A DNA stretch of 64,000 nt from NCBI RefSeq assembly GCF_001884735.1, contig NZ_MJAP01000012.1:1-64000 (forward strand). Reading direction: 5' to 3'. Made by a program: the position numbers and the translations under genes. The stretch comes from Natronohydrobacter thiooxidans (lineage in GTDB: Bacteria > Pseudomonadota > Alphaproteobacteria > Rhodobacterales > Rhodobacteraceae). This document shows, one piece after another, positions 55,346 to 63,951 of this stretch. The notes beneath the pieces are model-generated. The model did not search any database. It was not told where the DNA came from and saw only the letters and a program-made list of their open reading frames with translations. The first letter of the stretch is position 1, and each line of letters starts with the position of its first letter.

Positions 55346-56000
55346 GGCCGCGCTCCGGGTCGTTGCGGGTGGGGACGGTCGGCAGCCATGCGGCATACTC
55401 CCCGCTCTGGCTGCGCGCATAGAGAACCTCAAGCGCGCCGATCGGATCTGCGGCCCAGTCGATGCGCAGGCTGAGCGGGGGCGCGTCATCCGACACCACC
55501 AGCAGCGCCGCTGATTGCAGCCCGCGCACATCCCCGCCCGCCGCGTCTGCCGCCGCGAGCGCGGCGAGCAACCGCTCGGCCAGCGGACCTGTGGCGCTCA
55601 GATAGGTGTCGCGCAGGGCCTCGATCACCTGCGGGCCTGCCAGCATATTGCCTGCGACCACAAGCCCCGGCGCGATCAGCGCGCCTTTCCAGTCGGTATT
55701 CTGCGCCCCGGTATGGCAGGCGGTGTGGCCATCGCGATCCAGCGTGGCCAGTTGCCGCCAATGCGCGCCGCGATCAGCCTGTGTCAGATGTTCGACAGTC
55801 TGCGCGGCGCTCGTGCCCGCGCGCATCAGGGCCAGCGCGTCTTCGCCCCAGAGGGTGGAGGGGGCCGCGCCCTGCGATGCCGACATGCCCGCCCGCGAAT
55901 CACCGCGCAGCACCCAGCCACCAACGCAGAGCGCTCCGGTCGCGGCGGCGCCGCCAAAGGCACCGGTGCCCGGATCTTGCGCAAGAATTGAATAGGTCAT
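55338..56000 (-). CDS. DUF1028 family protein (putative Ntn-hydrolase)
   Basis: 220 residues. It begins MTYSILAQDPGTGAFGGAAAT and has SRAGMSASQGAAPSTLWGEDAL and ALIAPGLVVAGNML, the hallmarks of DUF1028 proteins, whose fold resembles N-terminal nucleophile hydrolases. The start at 56000 has AGGGAAACAAAC upstream. Members often sit with amidohydrolases and peptide transporters, as here, but the biochemical activity is not established. Confidence 0.85.
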   Translation of the reverse strand: MTYSILAQDPGTGAFGGAAATGALCVGGWVLRGDSRAGMSASQGAAPSTLWGEDALALMRAGTSAAQTVEHLTQADRGAHWRQLATLDRDGHTACHTGAQNTDWKGALIAPGLVVAGNMLAGPQVIEALRDTYLSATGPLAERLLAALAAADAAGGDVRGLQSAALLVVSDDAPPLSLRIDWAADPIGALEVLYARSQSGEYAAWLPTVPTRNDPERGHD

Positions 56001-56026
56001 GTGTTTGTTTCCCTGCTGCCCCATAT

Positions 56027-56038
56027 TTATCATGAAAA
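56027..56038. promoter_or_regulatory. Operator-like repeat TTATCATGAAAA (copy 1)
   Basis: Nine of its first nine bases (TTATCATGA) equal the perfect palindrome 28 bases downstream. It is in the 104-base divergent region between the DUF1028 gene and the peptide binding-protein gene, close to the DUF1028 start. The probable binder is the GntR regulator at 61498. Confidence 0.5.
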
Positions 56039-56054
56039 TTTTGACGAATGCAAA

Positions 56055-56066
56055 TTATCATGATAA
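56055..56066. promoter_or_regulatory. Perfect palindromic operator TTATCATGATAA (copy 2)
   Basis: Perfect 12-base palindrome near the start of the peptide binding-protein gene. Together with copy 1 it gives two sites 28 bases apart in a divergent promoter, as expected for one repressor controlling both operons. The length and AT-rich symmetric form fit a FadR/GntR-type site. Confidence 0.6.
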
Positions 56067-56104
56067 ATAGAGGGAAAATAAATCAGCAACAGGGAGTGCC
56101 GTCT

Positions 56105-57682
56105 ATGGCCATTTCATCACTGACCCGTCGCGGCTTCGGGGTTCTGACGGCCGCTTTACTTGCCTCTTCGGCATTGGTTGCACCTGCAAGCGCGCAGACG
56201 CCGCCGGGCGTGCTGGTGGTGGGGCAGATCGCCGAGCCGCAGGCGCTGGATCCGCATGCGGTCACAGCGGTCAATGACTTTCGCATCCTGATGAATGTCT
56301 ATGACGGGCTGGTGCGCTATGCCTCCGGCACGCTGGAGGTCGAGCCTGCGCTGGCGGAATCCTGGGAGATTTCCGAGGATGGCACGGTCTATACATTCAG
56401 CCTGCGCGATGGTGTCAGCTTCCATGATGGCAGCGCTTTTGATGCCGAAGCCGTGGTCTGGAATTTCGAGCGGATGCTGAATGAGGACCATCCCTATCAC
56501 GACACGGGCCCTTTCCCGCTCTCCTTCTTCTTTTCGGCCATCGCGACGGTCGAGGCGGTCGATGACCTGACCGTGCGTTTCACCCTGAATGAGCCCTATG
56601 CGCCGTTTCTGTCGAACCTTGCCTATCCGACCGGGCTGATCGTCTCGCCCGCGGCGGTGATGGAACATGGTGGCGATTTTGGCCGCAACCCGTCGGGCAC
56701 AGGTCCGTTCCGTTTTGCTGAATGGCGCTCGAATGAACGTGTGGTAGTGACCCGGAACGAGGACTACTGGGACGGCGCTGCGGGCACTGAAGCGGTGATT
56801 TTCCGCCCCATCACCGATGCCAATACCCGCGTGGCCGAGATGCTGGCAGGCGGGATTGACGTGATGGTCGAGGTGCCCCCTGTTGCCGTCGCGCAGTTTC
56901 AGGGCGCGCAGCACATGGTCCATGAACAGGCCGGGCCGCATCTGTGGTTCCTGATCCTGAATGCCAAGGAAGGCCCTTTTGCCGACAAGCGCGTGCGTCA
57001 GGCGGCGAATTTCGCGATCAACAAGGAAGCGTTGGTCAACGATGTTCTGGAGGGCACGGCCACTATTGCGGCAGGCCCGACCCCGCCTGCGTTTGCCTGG
57101 GCCTATAACGAGGAACTGGAACCCTATCCCTATGATCCCGACCGCGCGCGCGAACTGATTGCCGAAGCCGGGGCCGAGGGGGCGCGCCTGACCTTCTATG
57201 TGACCGAAGGTGGTTCCGGCATGCTGGACCCGATCCCGATGGGCACCGCGATTCAGGCTGACCTTGCTGCCGTGGGTTTTGATGTGAGGATTGAGACCTA
57301 TGAATGGAACACCTTTCTGGGCCGCGTGAATCCCGGTCTGGAAGGCAAGGCAGACATGGCGCAGATGGCCTGGATGACGAATGACCCCGATACGCTGCCT
57401 TTCCTTGCCTTGCGCACGGATGCCTGGCCCGATGCGGGCGGGTTCAATTCGGGCTATTACTCGAACCCCGAAGTGGACGCGCTGCTGGAAGCCGCCCGCG
57501 TGGAGACCGACCCGGAGGAGCGGGCGCGGCTCTATCGCGAGATGCAGGTGATTGTGCAGGAGGATGCGCCATGGGTCTTCGTCGCGAACTGGATGCAGAA
57601 TGCCGTGACCTCGGATGCGGTGGAGAATTTCCAGCTTGAGCCGTCCTTCTTCCTGCTGCTCAAGGATGTGGTGAAGAACTGA
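56105..57682 (+). CDS. Peptide ABC transporter periplasmic binding protein (DppA/OppA family 5)
   Basis: 525 residues. The N-terminus carries a Tat-like RR pair (LTRRGFGVLTAALLASS) and an export signal ending near Ala-Gln 31. Typical blocks are QIAEPQALDPHAVTAVNDF, WNFERMLNEDHPY and the GTGPFRFAEW motif. Start ATG 56105 follows GGGAG. It leads the importer operon and is divergent from the DUF1028 and amidohydrolase genes. A hairpin follows. Substrate probably a peptide or amide, unknown in detail. Confidence 0.9.
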   Translation: MAISSLTRRGFGVLTAALLASSALVAPASAQTPPGVLVVGQIAEPQALDPHAVTAVNDFRILMNVYDGLVRYASGTLEVEPALAESWEISEDGTVYTFSLRDGVSFHDGSAFDAEAVVWNFERMLNEDHPYHDTGPFPLSFFFSAIATVEAVDDLTVRFTLNEPYAPFLSNLAYPTGLIVSPAAVMEHGGDFGRNPSGTGPFRFAEWRSNERVVVTRNEDYWDGAAGTEAVIFRPITDANTRVAEMLAGGIDVMVEVPPVAVAQFQGAQHMVHEQAGPHLWFLILNAKEGPFADKRVRQAANFAINKEALVNDVLEGTATIAAGPTPPAFAWAYNEELEPYPYDPDRARELIAEAGAEGARLTFYVTEGGSGMLDPIPMGTAIQADLAAVGFDVRIETYEWNTFLGRVNPGLEGKADMAQMAWMTNDPDTLPFLALRTDAWPDAGGFNSGYYSNPEVDALLEAARVETDPEERARLYREMQVIVQEDAPWVFVANWMQNAVTSDAVENFQLEPSFFLLLKDVVKN

Positions 57683-57690
57683 GATCAGGG

Positions 57691-57719
57691 ACAGGGCGCG
57701 CTACCGCGCGCCCTGTTTT
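57691..57719 (+). terminator. Partial terminator between the peptide binding protein and permease genes
   Basis: Perfect 11-base arms ACAGGGCGCGC and GCGCGCCCTGT, loop TACC, followed by TTT. It starts 9 bases after the binding-protein stop, within an operon, so it probably acts as a leaky terminator or stabiliser reducing downstream expression. Confidence 0.65.
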
Positions 57720-57755
57720 CGAGTATTTTCAGCAAGAAAATGAGCAGGGGGAGCG

Positions 57756-58703
57756 ATGGGCGGCTATATCCTGAAACGGCTTCTCTCGGCCATTCCGGTG
57801 CTCTTGGGCATCACGGTGATCGTGTTTCTGATCATGGCGATGATCCCCGGTGATCCGGCGACCGCCATTCTGGGCAGCTATGCCACGCCTGAAAACGTGG
57901 CGCGGCTGAACCGCCATCTGGGGCTGGATGAGCCACTGTGGCGGCAGTATTTCATCTGGCTGGGCAATCTCATGCAGGGCGATTTCGGGCGCTCCTTCGC
58001 GCTGAACCGTCCGGTGCTGGATGAGATTCTGGACCGGTTTTCGGCCACGCTGATCCTCGCGGGCACGGCGTTCGTGCTCTGCGCACTCATGGGGATTCTG
58101 GCGGGCGTGATCTCTGCGGCGCGGCAATACGGGCTGGCGGATAAGGCGATCACCTTCGTGGTGATCCTTGGCATCTCGGTGCCCTCGTTCTTTCTGGGCA
58201 TGATGATGATCCTGCTCTTCGCGGTGCAGCTGCGCTGGTTTCCGGTCTCGGGCATGTATTCGATCTGGGGCGGCGGCGATCTGCCCGATCTGATCCGGCA
58301 TCTGACCATGCCCGCGCTGGCGCTGTCGGTGGTGGCAACGGGGGTGATTGCGCGGCTGTCGCGCGGCGCGATGCTGGAGGTGCTGCGGCAGGATTTCATC
58401 CGCACCGCGCGCGCCAAGGGCGTGCATGAACGCCGCGTGATCTGGGGCCACGCGCTGCGCGCGGCGATGGTCAGCATCATCCCCGTTCTGGGTATTCAGG
58501 CGGGCTTTGTGCTGTCGGGGGCGGTCTATATCGAGATGGTGTTTCAATGGCCCGGAGTGGGGCGGATGCTGGTCGATGCGATCCTGAAGCGCGATATCCT
58601 GCTGGTGCAGGGGGGCGTCGTGTTTATCGCCGCCTGCTATGTCGGGTTCAATATCGTGGTCGATGTGGCGCAGGCCTGGCTGGACCCCCGGATCAAGACA
58701 TGA
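57756..58703 (+). CDS. Peptide ABC transporter permease (DppB type)
   Basis: 315 residues with six membrane helices. The N-terminal MGGYILKRLLSAIPVLLGI, GLDEPLWRQYFIWLGN and the EAA loop VLRQDFIRTARAKGVHERRVI are diagnostic of DppB-like permeases. SD AGGGGGAGCG precedes the ATG. It pairs with the permease half of the next, fused protein. Confidence 0.93.
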   Translation: MGGYILKRLLSAIPVLLGITVIVFLIMAMIPGDPATAILGSYATPENVARLNRHLGLDEPLWRQYFIWLGNLMQGDFGRSFALNRPVLDEILDRFSATLILAGTAFVLCALMGILAGVISAARQYGLADKAITFVVILGISVPSFFLGMMMILLFAVQLRWFPVSGMYSIWGGGDLPDLIRHLTMPALALSVVATGVIARLSRGAMLEVLRQDFIRTARAKGVHERRVIWGHALRAAMVSIIPVLGIQAGFVLSGAVYIEMVFQWPGVGRMLVDAILKRDILLVQGGVVFIAACYVGFNIVVDVAQAWLDPRIKT

Positions 58704-58716
58704 TGGGGATCACGAC

Positions 58717-60579
58717 ATGAGCCTGTTTCTGCGTCTTCTGTTTCGCAACAAGCTGGCGGGGCTTGGCGCGGTCGTGCTGGGCGTGATCGTGCTGCTGGCC
58801 CTGCTGACCCCCATTCTGCCGCTGCATCCGCCCAATGCGACAAACACTGCCAGCCGCTTTCTGCGCCCCTTGTCCGAGGGCCATCTGCTGGGCACCGATC
58901 ATCTGGGCCGCGATCTGTTGTCCCGACTGCTCTGGGGCACGCGGTTGTCGCTTGCGGTCGGGTTCGCCGCCGCACTGGTCGCGGGGCTGGTGGGGGCGGC
59001 CATCGGGGTGATGGCGGGCTATTTCGGCGGGCGCACGGATAATGTGACCATGCGCGGCGTCGATATGCTCATGGCCTTCCCCTATATCCTGCTGGCGCTG
59101 GCGATTGTCGCGGTGCTGGGGCCGGGGCTGTTGAATGCGCTGATCGCGGTCGCGGTGGTGAATATCCCGTTCTTCGCGCGGAATATTCGCGGCGTGACGG
59201 TGGGGATTGCGCATCGCGAATTCATTGATGCGGCGAAACTGGCGGGCATGGGGCATACGCGGATCCTGCTGACCGAAGTGGTGCCCAATATCGTGCCGGT
59301 GGTGGTGATTGCCATGTCCACGACCATCGGCTGGATGATCCTGGAAACGGCGGGCCTGTCCTTTCTGGGCCTTGGCAGCCAGCCGCCGCAGGCCGATCTG
59401 GGCTCGATGCTGGGCGAGGCGCGCTCGGCGCTGATCACGGCGCCGCATACCTCGATCGTGCCCGGTGTGATGATCCTGCTCATTGTGATGTCGGTGAACC
59501 TGCTTGGCGACGGGATCCGCGATGCGCTGGATCCGCGCCTGCGCTCGGGCGCGCTGGCGCGGCCCATGGCGACCACGCGGGTCGAGCGGGCGCAGACCCC
59601 GGCGCCCAAGGGTGAGGGGCTGTTGAGCATTGACGAGCTGGAAACCCAGTTCCATGTCGGCCCGCGCGTCTACAAGGCGGTGAACAAGGTTTCGCTGGAG
59701 TTGCGCCCCGGTGAATGTCTGGGGCTGATCGGCGAGAGCGGGTCGGGAAAATCCGTGACGGCGCTGTCGGTGATGGGGCTTGTGGCCTCGCCCCCCGGTG
59801 TGATCACGGGCGGGGCCGTGCGGCTGGAGGGGCAGGATCTGATAGGCGCACCCTATGAGGTGTTGCGCAGCCTGCGCGGGCGCAAGGTGGCCTATATCTT
59901 TCAGGATCCGCTGGCGACATTGCATCCGCTTTACCGCATCGGCGATCAGTTGACCGAGGCGATCCGCGTGCATGAGCCTGTCAGCCATGCAGAGGCGCAT
60001 AGGCGCGCGGTCAGGCTGCTGGAGGATGTGCGTATCCCCAATGCCGCCGCGCGCATCAACGCTTTCCCGCATGAGCTTTCGGGCGGGATGCGCCAGCGTG
60101 TCGGCATCGCCATGGCGCTGGCCAATGATCCCGACATCATTATCGCGGATGAACCGACCACGGCGCTGGATGTGACCGTGCAGGCGCAGATTCTGGCGCT
60201 CTTGGATGATCTGCGCCGCTCGCGCAGCCTTGCGATCCTGTTCATCATGCATGATTTCGGGGTGGTGGGCCAGCTATGTGACCGGGTGGCGGTCATGTAT
60301 GGCGGGCGGATCGTCGAGGCGGGCCCGACCGCCGAAGTGCTGGCCGCGCCCGCGCATCCCTATACCAAGCGCCTGATTTCCTGCGTGCCGGAACTGGGCG
60401 GCGGGCGGCGGGTGCTGGCGGCGATTCCGGGCCTGCCGCCTGCGGTGGACCGGCTGCCCGACGGCTGCGCTTTTGCGCCGCGCTGTGACAAGGCGCAGCC
60501 AGACTGTCGCCGCGGCGAGATCGAACTGGAGGGCAGGGCGCGCAAGGTGCGTTGCCTCTATCCCGAGGGGGCATCATGA
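58717..60579 (+). CDS. Fused peptide ABC permease (DppC) and ATP-binding protein (DppD)
   Basis: 620 residues. Residues 1-285 are a DppC-type permease (HLLGTDHLGRDLLSRLLWG; EAA loop EFIDAAKLAGMGHTRILL). After a linker (about 285-305) residues 308-620 form a DppD-type ATPase: Walker A GESGSGKSV (about 339-347), signature LSGGMRQRVG (from 454), IIIADEPTTALDVT and the C-terminal Cys-containing GCAFAPRCDKAQPDC typical of peptide ATPases. ATG 58717 follows GATGGGGATC. The sequence reads through with no stop between the two halves, so the fusion is encoded, not an annotation artefact. Confidence 0.92.
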   Translation: MSLFLRLLFRNKLAGLGAVVLGVIVLLALLTPILPLHPPNATNTASRFLRPLSEGHLLGTDHLGRDLLSRLLWGTRLSLAVGFAAALVAGLVGAAIGVMAGYFGGRTDNVTMRGVDMLMAFPYILLALAIVAVLGPGLLNALIAVAVVNIPFFARNIRGVTVGIAHREFIDAAKLAGMGHTRILLTEVVPNIVPVVVIAMSTTIGWMILETAGLSFLGLGSQPPQADLGSMLGEARSALITAPHTSIVPGVMILLIVMSVNLLGDGIRDALDPRLRSGALARPMATTRVERAQTPAPKGEGLLSIDELETQFHVGPRVYKAVNKVSLELRPGECLGLIGESGSGKSVTALSVMGLVASPPGVITGGAVRLEGQDLIGAPYEVLRSLRGRKVAYIFQDPLATLHPLYRIGDQLTEAIRVHEPVSHAEAHRRAVRLLEDVRIPNAAARINAFPHELSGGMRQRVGIAMALANDPDIIIADEPTTALDVTVQAQILALLDDLRRSRSLAILFIMHDFGVVGQLCDRVAVMYGGRIVEAGPTAEVLAAPAHPYTKRLISCVPELGGGRRVLAAIPGLPPAVDRLPDGCAFAPRCDKAQPDCRRGEIELEGRARKVRCLYPEGAS

Positions 60580-61529
60580 CGCTTGCGTTGAAAACCATGG
60601 ATCTGGCCAAGACATTCGACATCGGCCAGCGCCTGATCGGCCCGCCGCGCGCGCAGGTTCATGCGGTGCATCCTGTGTCGCTGGAGGTGCGGCAGGGCGA
60701 GACGCTGGGGATCGTCGGGGAATCGGGCTGCGGCAAGTCCACTCTGGCGCGGATGCTGGTCGGGCTGACCCCGCCCACATCGGGCAGTATCGAGATCGAG
60801 GGCCGCGCGCTGGATCGCGCTGACCCTGCGGCCTTCGGGCGGCTGATCCAGTATGTGTTTCAGGATCCGGTTTCCAGCCTGAACCCGCGCAAGACGATCC
60901 GGCAGATTCTGGAAGTGCCCTTGCGCCTGCTGCATGGCCTGCGGGGGGCGGCGCTGGATGCGCGGATAGAGGAATTGTTCGATGCGGTGAATCTGCGGCC
61001 CGAGTTTCTGGATCGCTACCCGCATGAGTTTTCCGGCGGGCAGGCGCAGCGGATCGGCATTGCCCGCGCGCTGGCGGCAAGCCCGCGTATCCTGATCCTT
61101 GATGAACCGGTTTCGGCGCTGGATGTCTCGGTGCAGGCGCAGGTTCTGAACCTGCTGGCGGATCTGAAAGCGGAATTCAATCTGACCTATCTGTTCATCA
61201 GCCATGATCTAGCGGTGGTCGAGGCGGTGAGCGACCGCATTGCCGTGCTCTATTTCGGCTCGGTGGTCGAAACCGGCCCTGCCGAAAAGGTCTTTGCAGC
61301 GCCGCGCCATCCCTATACCAAGCTGCTGGCGGACTCGGCGCCGGTTGTGGGCCGCCCGCTCGGCGGGGCGCAGTCCGGCGAACTGCCGGACCCGCTGAAC
61401 CCGCCGCCGGGCTGCGCCTTTGCCGGACGCTGCCCGCGCGCATCCGATCTGTGCCGCGCCGAGGTGCCGCTTCTGCGCGCGATTGAAGGAGACCAGTTTG
61501 CCGCCTGTCACCACCCCAGAGAGTGTTGA
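60576..61529 (+). CDS. Peptide ABC transporter ATP-binding protein (DppF type)
   Basis: 317 residues. Walker A GESGCGKST, signature FSGGQAQRIGIARAL, Walker B ILILDEPVSALDVS, and the C-terminal GCAFAGRCPRASDLC with cysteines that in related proteins bind an iron-sulfur cluster. It overlaps the fused permease-ATPase by 4 bases (ATGA) and forms the second ATPase of the importer. Its 3' end overlaps the GntR gene by 32 bases. Confidence 0.93.
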   Translation: MTLALKTMDLAKTFDIGQRLIGPPRAQVHAVHPVSLEVRQGETLGIVGESGCGKSTLARMLVGLTPPTSGSIEIEGRALDRADPAAFGRLIQYVFQDPVSSLNPRKTIRQILEVPLRLLHGLRGAALDARIEELFDAVNLRPEFLDRYPHEFSGGQAQRIGIARALAASPRILILDEPVSALDVSVQAQVLNLLADLKAEFNLTYLFISHDLAVVEAVSDRIAVLYFGSVVETGPAEKVFAAPRHPYTKLLADSAPVVGRPLGGAQSGELPDPLNPPPGCAFAGRCPRASDLCRAEVPLLRAIEGDQFAACHHPREC

Positions 61530-62271
61530 GCGCCTGTCGCGCCCGCAACAGGTGGCCGAGGCGATCAAGTCCTGGGTGATGGCGAATGGCTGGGGTCCGG
61601 GCCATCGGCTGCCATCGGAACTGGATCTGATCGGGCGCTTCGGCATGGCCAAGGGCACGATCCGCGAAGCCATCCGCATTCTGGAGGCGCAGGGTCTGGT
61701 CAAATCGCGGACCGGACCCGGTGGCGGGGTATTCGTGCATCAGGTTTCAGAGGCGCGTGCCACGGCCCTTCTGGGAAATTACTTTTACTTCCAGCATCTG
61801 ACCATCGACGACATCTATCAGATCCGCGAGGCGCTGGAACCCGAACTGGCCGCCAATCTGGCCGGGCAGTTGAGCGAGACCCAGCTTGCGGCGCTGGAAG
61901 ATGTGATGACCTGCTATTCGGAACCGGCGCGCACGCCCGAGGAAGAGCGCGAGCAGCATATCGCGTCGCTGCGCTTTCACGCGCTTCTGGCCGAGATGTC
62001 AGGCAATCCACTGCTGCGTTTCCTGATCCGCTTCACGGCCAATATGCTGGCCGATATCACCGTCTCGCGCAGGCTCTACAGCCAGCCGAACCGTGAATTA
62101 TGGTCGAGCGGGCTGGATTATCAGGCGCGCCTTGTCGCCGCCCTGCGGGCCGGTGATGGTGAGGCCGCGCGCGCGATCCTGACCGATCACATGCAGAATG
62201 CGCATCGTCTGATGAAGCTGCAGGAAACCGTTCTGACCCAGCGTTTTCTGCCCGAGGGGCAGATCATCTAG
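61498..62271 (+). CDS. GntR/FadR-family regulator of the peptide/amide cluster
   Basis: 257 residues. The winged helix is HRLPSELDLIGRFGMAKGTIREAIRILEAQGLV and the C-terminal FCD domain has IREALEPELAANLAG and a metal-type histidine pattern (SLRFHALLAEMSGN). I chose the TTG at 61498 because AAGGAG lies 6 bases upstream, within the end of the preceding gene; no ATG or GTG is suitably placed. It probably binds the TTATCATGATAA sites at 56027-56066. Confidence 0.85.
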   Translation: MPPVTTPESVERLSRPQQVAEAIKSWVMANGWGPGHRLPSELDLIGRFGMAKGTIREAIRILEAQGLVKSRTGPGGGVFVHQVSEARATALLGNYFYFQHLTIDDIYQIREALEPELAANLAGQLSETQLAALEDVMTCYSEPARTPEEEREQHIASLRFHALLAEMSGNPLLRFLIRFTANMLADITVSRRLYSQPNRELWSSGLDYQARLVAALRAGDGEAARAILTDHMQNAHRLMKLQETVLTQRFLPEGQII

Positions 62272-62527
62272 GCGCACGGCGTGCAACTTGGCGCACCGAC
62301 GCGCGGAGGGAAGTTGTCTCGACTGAACTGATTTATCCTGTGGTATCAAGTTAGTAGCTACCTTTCCCAACTGGTCAGGCCGCGCTGATCGCGCCCGGCC
62401 AGCGGCAAGAAACCGCGCATCTTCGAGCAGAAGGTCAAACCGGGCGAAACCTGTTTCCAGCTTCGCGCATTTCATTTGCATCCGGCGTCGCGATGCGGCG
62501 CCACTCAACTCTGTATTGGAGGCTGAA

Positions 62528-63082
62528 ATGCTGAAGAAAATTCTCGCAACCACTGCGCTGAGTGCTTTGCTGGCCGCGCCGGTTCTGGCACAGGATGCCC
62601 CGCCCCCGGATGACCCGATCGACCCGCCGGTGATGGAAGAGCCCGCACCTGAGCCGGGTCTGCCCGAAGGCGATGTCACTGAACCCGGTGAGTTTCCGGA
62701 CGATCCGGTGGACACTCAACCTGACACCGACCCACTGCCTGGCACCGACGCGGCGCCTGATACCGCTGCTGTGAATGCCGAGGATGTGATCGGCGCCGAA
62801 CTGGTGGACTTTGAAGGCAACTCTATCGCCACGGTCGATGATGTGGTGATCGATGCCCAGGGCGGCGTCGAAGCTGTGCTTGTCAATGTCGGCGGCTTCC
62901 TTGGCTTCGGGGCGCGCACTGTCGTGATCCCGATGAGTGACGTGACGGTTGATACCGATATCGAAGGCGAGATCGTGCTGCGCACGGCGCTCACCTCCGA
63001 GGATCTGGAGAATATGCCCGAGCATCAGGAAGAGCCGGAGGAACCCCCGCTCGACATGGAGGAACCCGCACTCGACATGTAA
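62528..63082 (+). CDS. Secreted PRC-barrel domain protein with acidic proline-rich linker
   Basis: 184 residues. Signal peptide (about 1-21, ending APVLAQ), then a low-complexity Asp/Glu/Pro segment (22-85), then a PRC-barrel domain (about 88-155) with VIGAELVDFEGNSIATVDDVV and GGFLGFGARTVVIP. A short acidic tail repeats EEP.LDM twice. ATG 62528 follows TGGAGG. PRC-barrel proteins of this type sit in the envelope of many alphaproteobacteria; function unknown. A strong terminator follows. The 256-base leader (62272-62527) shows no other gene. Confidence 0.8.
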   Translation: MLKKILATTALSALLAAPVLAQDAPPPDDPIDPPVMEEPAPEPGLPEGDVTEPGEFPDDPVDTQPDTDPLPGTDAAPDTAAVNAEDVIGAELVDFEGNSIATVDDVVIDAQGGVEAVLVNVGGFLGFGARTVVIPMSDVTVDTDIEGEIVLRTALTSEDLENMPEHQEEPEEPPLDMEEPALDM

Positions 63083-63117
63083 CGTCTTGCGCGTTCCAAG
63101 CTTGGCAGAACAACCCG

Positions 63118-63145
63118 TCGGGCGGCAATTTGCCGCCCGATTTTT
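63118..63145 (+). terminator. Intrinsic terminator after the PRC-barrel gene
   Basis: Perfect 10-base arms TCGGGCGGCA and TGCCGCCCGA, loop ATT, followed by TTTTT. It begins 35 bases after the stop codon. This is the clearest factor-independent terminator in the window. Confidence 0.9.
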
Positions 63146-63269
63146 CTTGGTGCGAGGACGAAAGGCTGCCGGTGCACATCAGTGGTTCAGGCGCGACGAC
63201 CCGGTGCGGAAAGCGTGTATTTCCGCGCGCGACCATGCGGCGCGACAGGCGAGGCGGTATCGAAATCCC

Positions 63270-63294
63270 GGAACCGATCCATGCCTTGCTCGTT
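63270..63294 (+). promoter_or_regulatory. EcfG-type general stress response promoter for csbD
   Basis: GGAAC (63270-63274), 16 bases, then CGTT (63291-63294). This equals the consensus GGAAC-N16/17-CGTT recognised by EcfG sigma factors of alphaproteobacteria. Transcription would start near 63301, about 30 bases before the csbD start codon, and would probably include the DUF883 gene. Confidence 0.7.
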
Positions 63295-63329
63295 GAACAG
63301 ACAGCACAATGCAAAAAAGGAGAATCAGT

Positions 63330-63527
63330 ATGAACCGCGATGAAATCAAAGGCAAATGGACCCAGCTGAGCGGCTCGATCAAGGAGAAATGGGGCAAGCT
63401 GACCGACGACGATCTGAAGGAGGCCGAAGGCAATCGCGACATCCTGATCGGCAAGATTCAGGAGAAATACGGCGTTGCGAAGGAAGAAGCCGCAAAGCAG
63501 GTCAACGACTGGATGGAAAAAGCCTGA
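63330..63527 (+). CDS. CsbD-family stress protein
   Basis: 65 residues, highly charged: MNRDEIKGKWTQLSGSIKEK followed by WGKLTDDDL, the standard CsbD pattern, with a second helix-rich half. SD AAGGAG precedes ATG 63330. CsbD proteins are induced by general stress regulators and their molecular role is unclear. An EcfG-type promoter lies directly upstream, which supports stress control. Confidence 0.92.
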   Translation: MNRDEIKGKWTQLSGSIKEKWGKLTDDDLKEAEGNRDILIGKIQEKYGVAKEEAAKQVNDWMEKA

Positions 63528-63555
63528 TCCGGCTTGAACGCTCACACCAACTTGT

Positions 63556-63576
63556 GCGGCACCGATCCGGTGCCGC
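63556..63576 (+). other. Hairpin between csbD and the DUF883 gene
   Basis: Perfect 9-base arms GCGGCACCG and CGGTGCCGC, loop ATC, without a T-run. It lies just before the ribosome binding site AGGAGG of the next gene and may modulate stability or expression of the downstream cistrons. Confidence 0.5.
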
Positions 63577-63591
63577 TGGTCAGGAGGACAC

Positions 63592-63951
63592 ATGGCCCGT
63601 CAACCTTCGAAGAAAGCCGCTGACAGTGATGCGCAAGATCCAGGGGATGCAGCCGATGCAGCCATGGCTGACATGCAGGAGCATCTGGAAAAACTGCGCG
63701 CGGAATTGTCCGAACTCTCTGGCCGCGTTGCGGGGCTTGGTGAAGCGGGCATCCGTGCAGGGAAGGAAACCCTGCGCAAGGAGGGTGACCGTGCCATGCG
63801 CAACGCAAGCCGCGTGCTGAATGATGCCGCCGAACAGACGGAAGACGTCATTGCGCAGGCCGACAGGTTCTCGCGCGAGCGGCCTGCGCTTGCCATGGGT
63901 CTGGCGGCGGCGGCGGGATTCATCGTAGCCCTGACGCTTTCGCGGCGCTGA
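63592..63951 (+). CDS. DUF883 (ElaB/YqjD-like) membrane-anchored protein
   Basis: 119 residues: a charged, helical N-terminal part (MQEHLEKLRAELSELSGRVA; NASRVLNDAAEQTEDVIAQA) and a C-terminal membrane helix preceded by RERPALAMGLAAAAGFIVAL. This is the ElaB/YqjD layout, in which the tail anchors the protein in the inner membrane; E. coli YqjD binds stationary-phase ribosomes. SD AGGAGG precedes the ATG. It follows csbD and is coupled to the next gene by TGATG. Confidence 0.85.
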   Translation: MARQPSKKAADSDAQDPGDAADAAMADMQEHLEKLRAELSELSGRVAGLGEAGIRAGKETLRKEGDRAMRNASRVLNDAAEQTEDVIAQADRFSRERPALAMGLAAAAGFIVALTLSRR

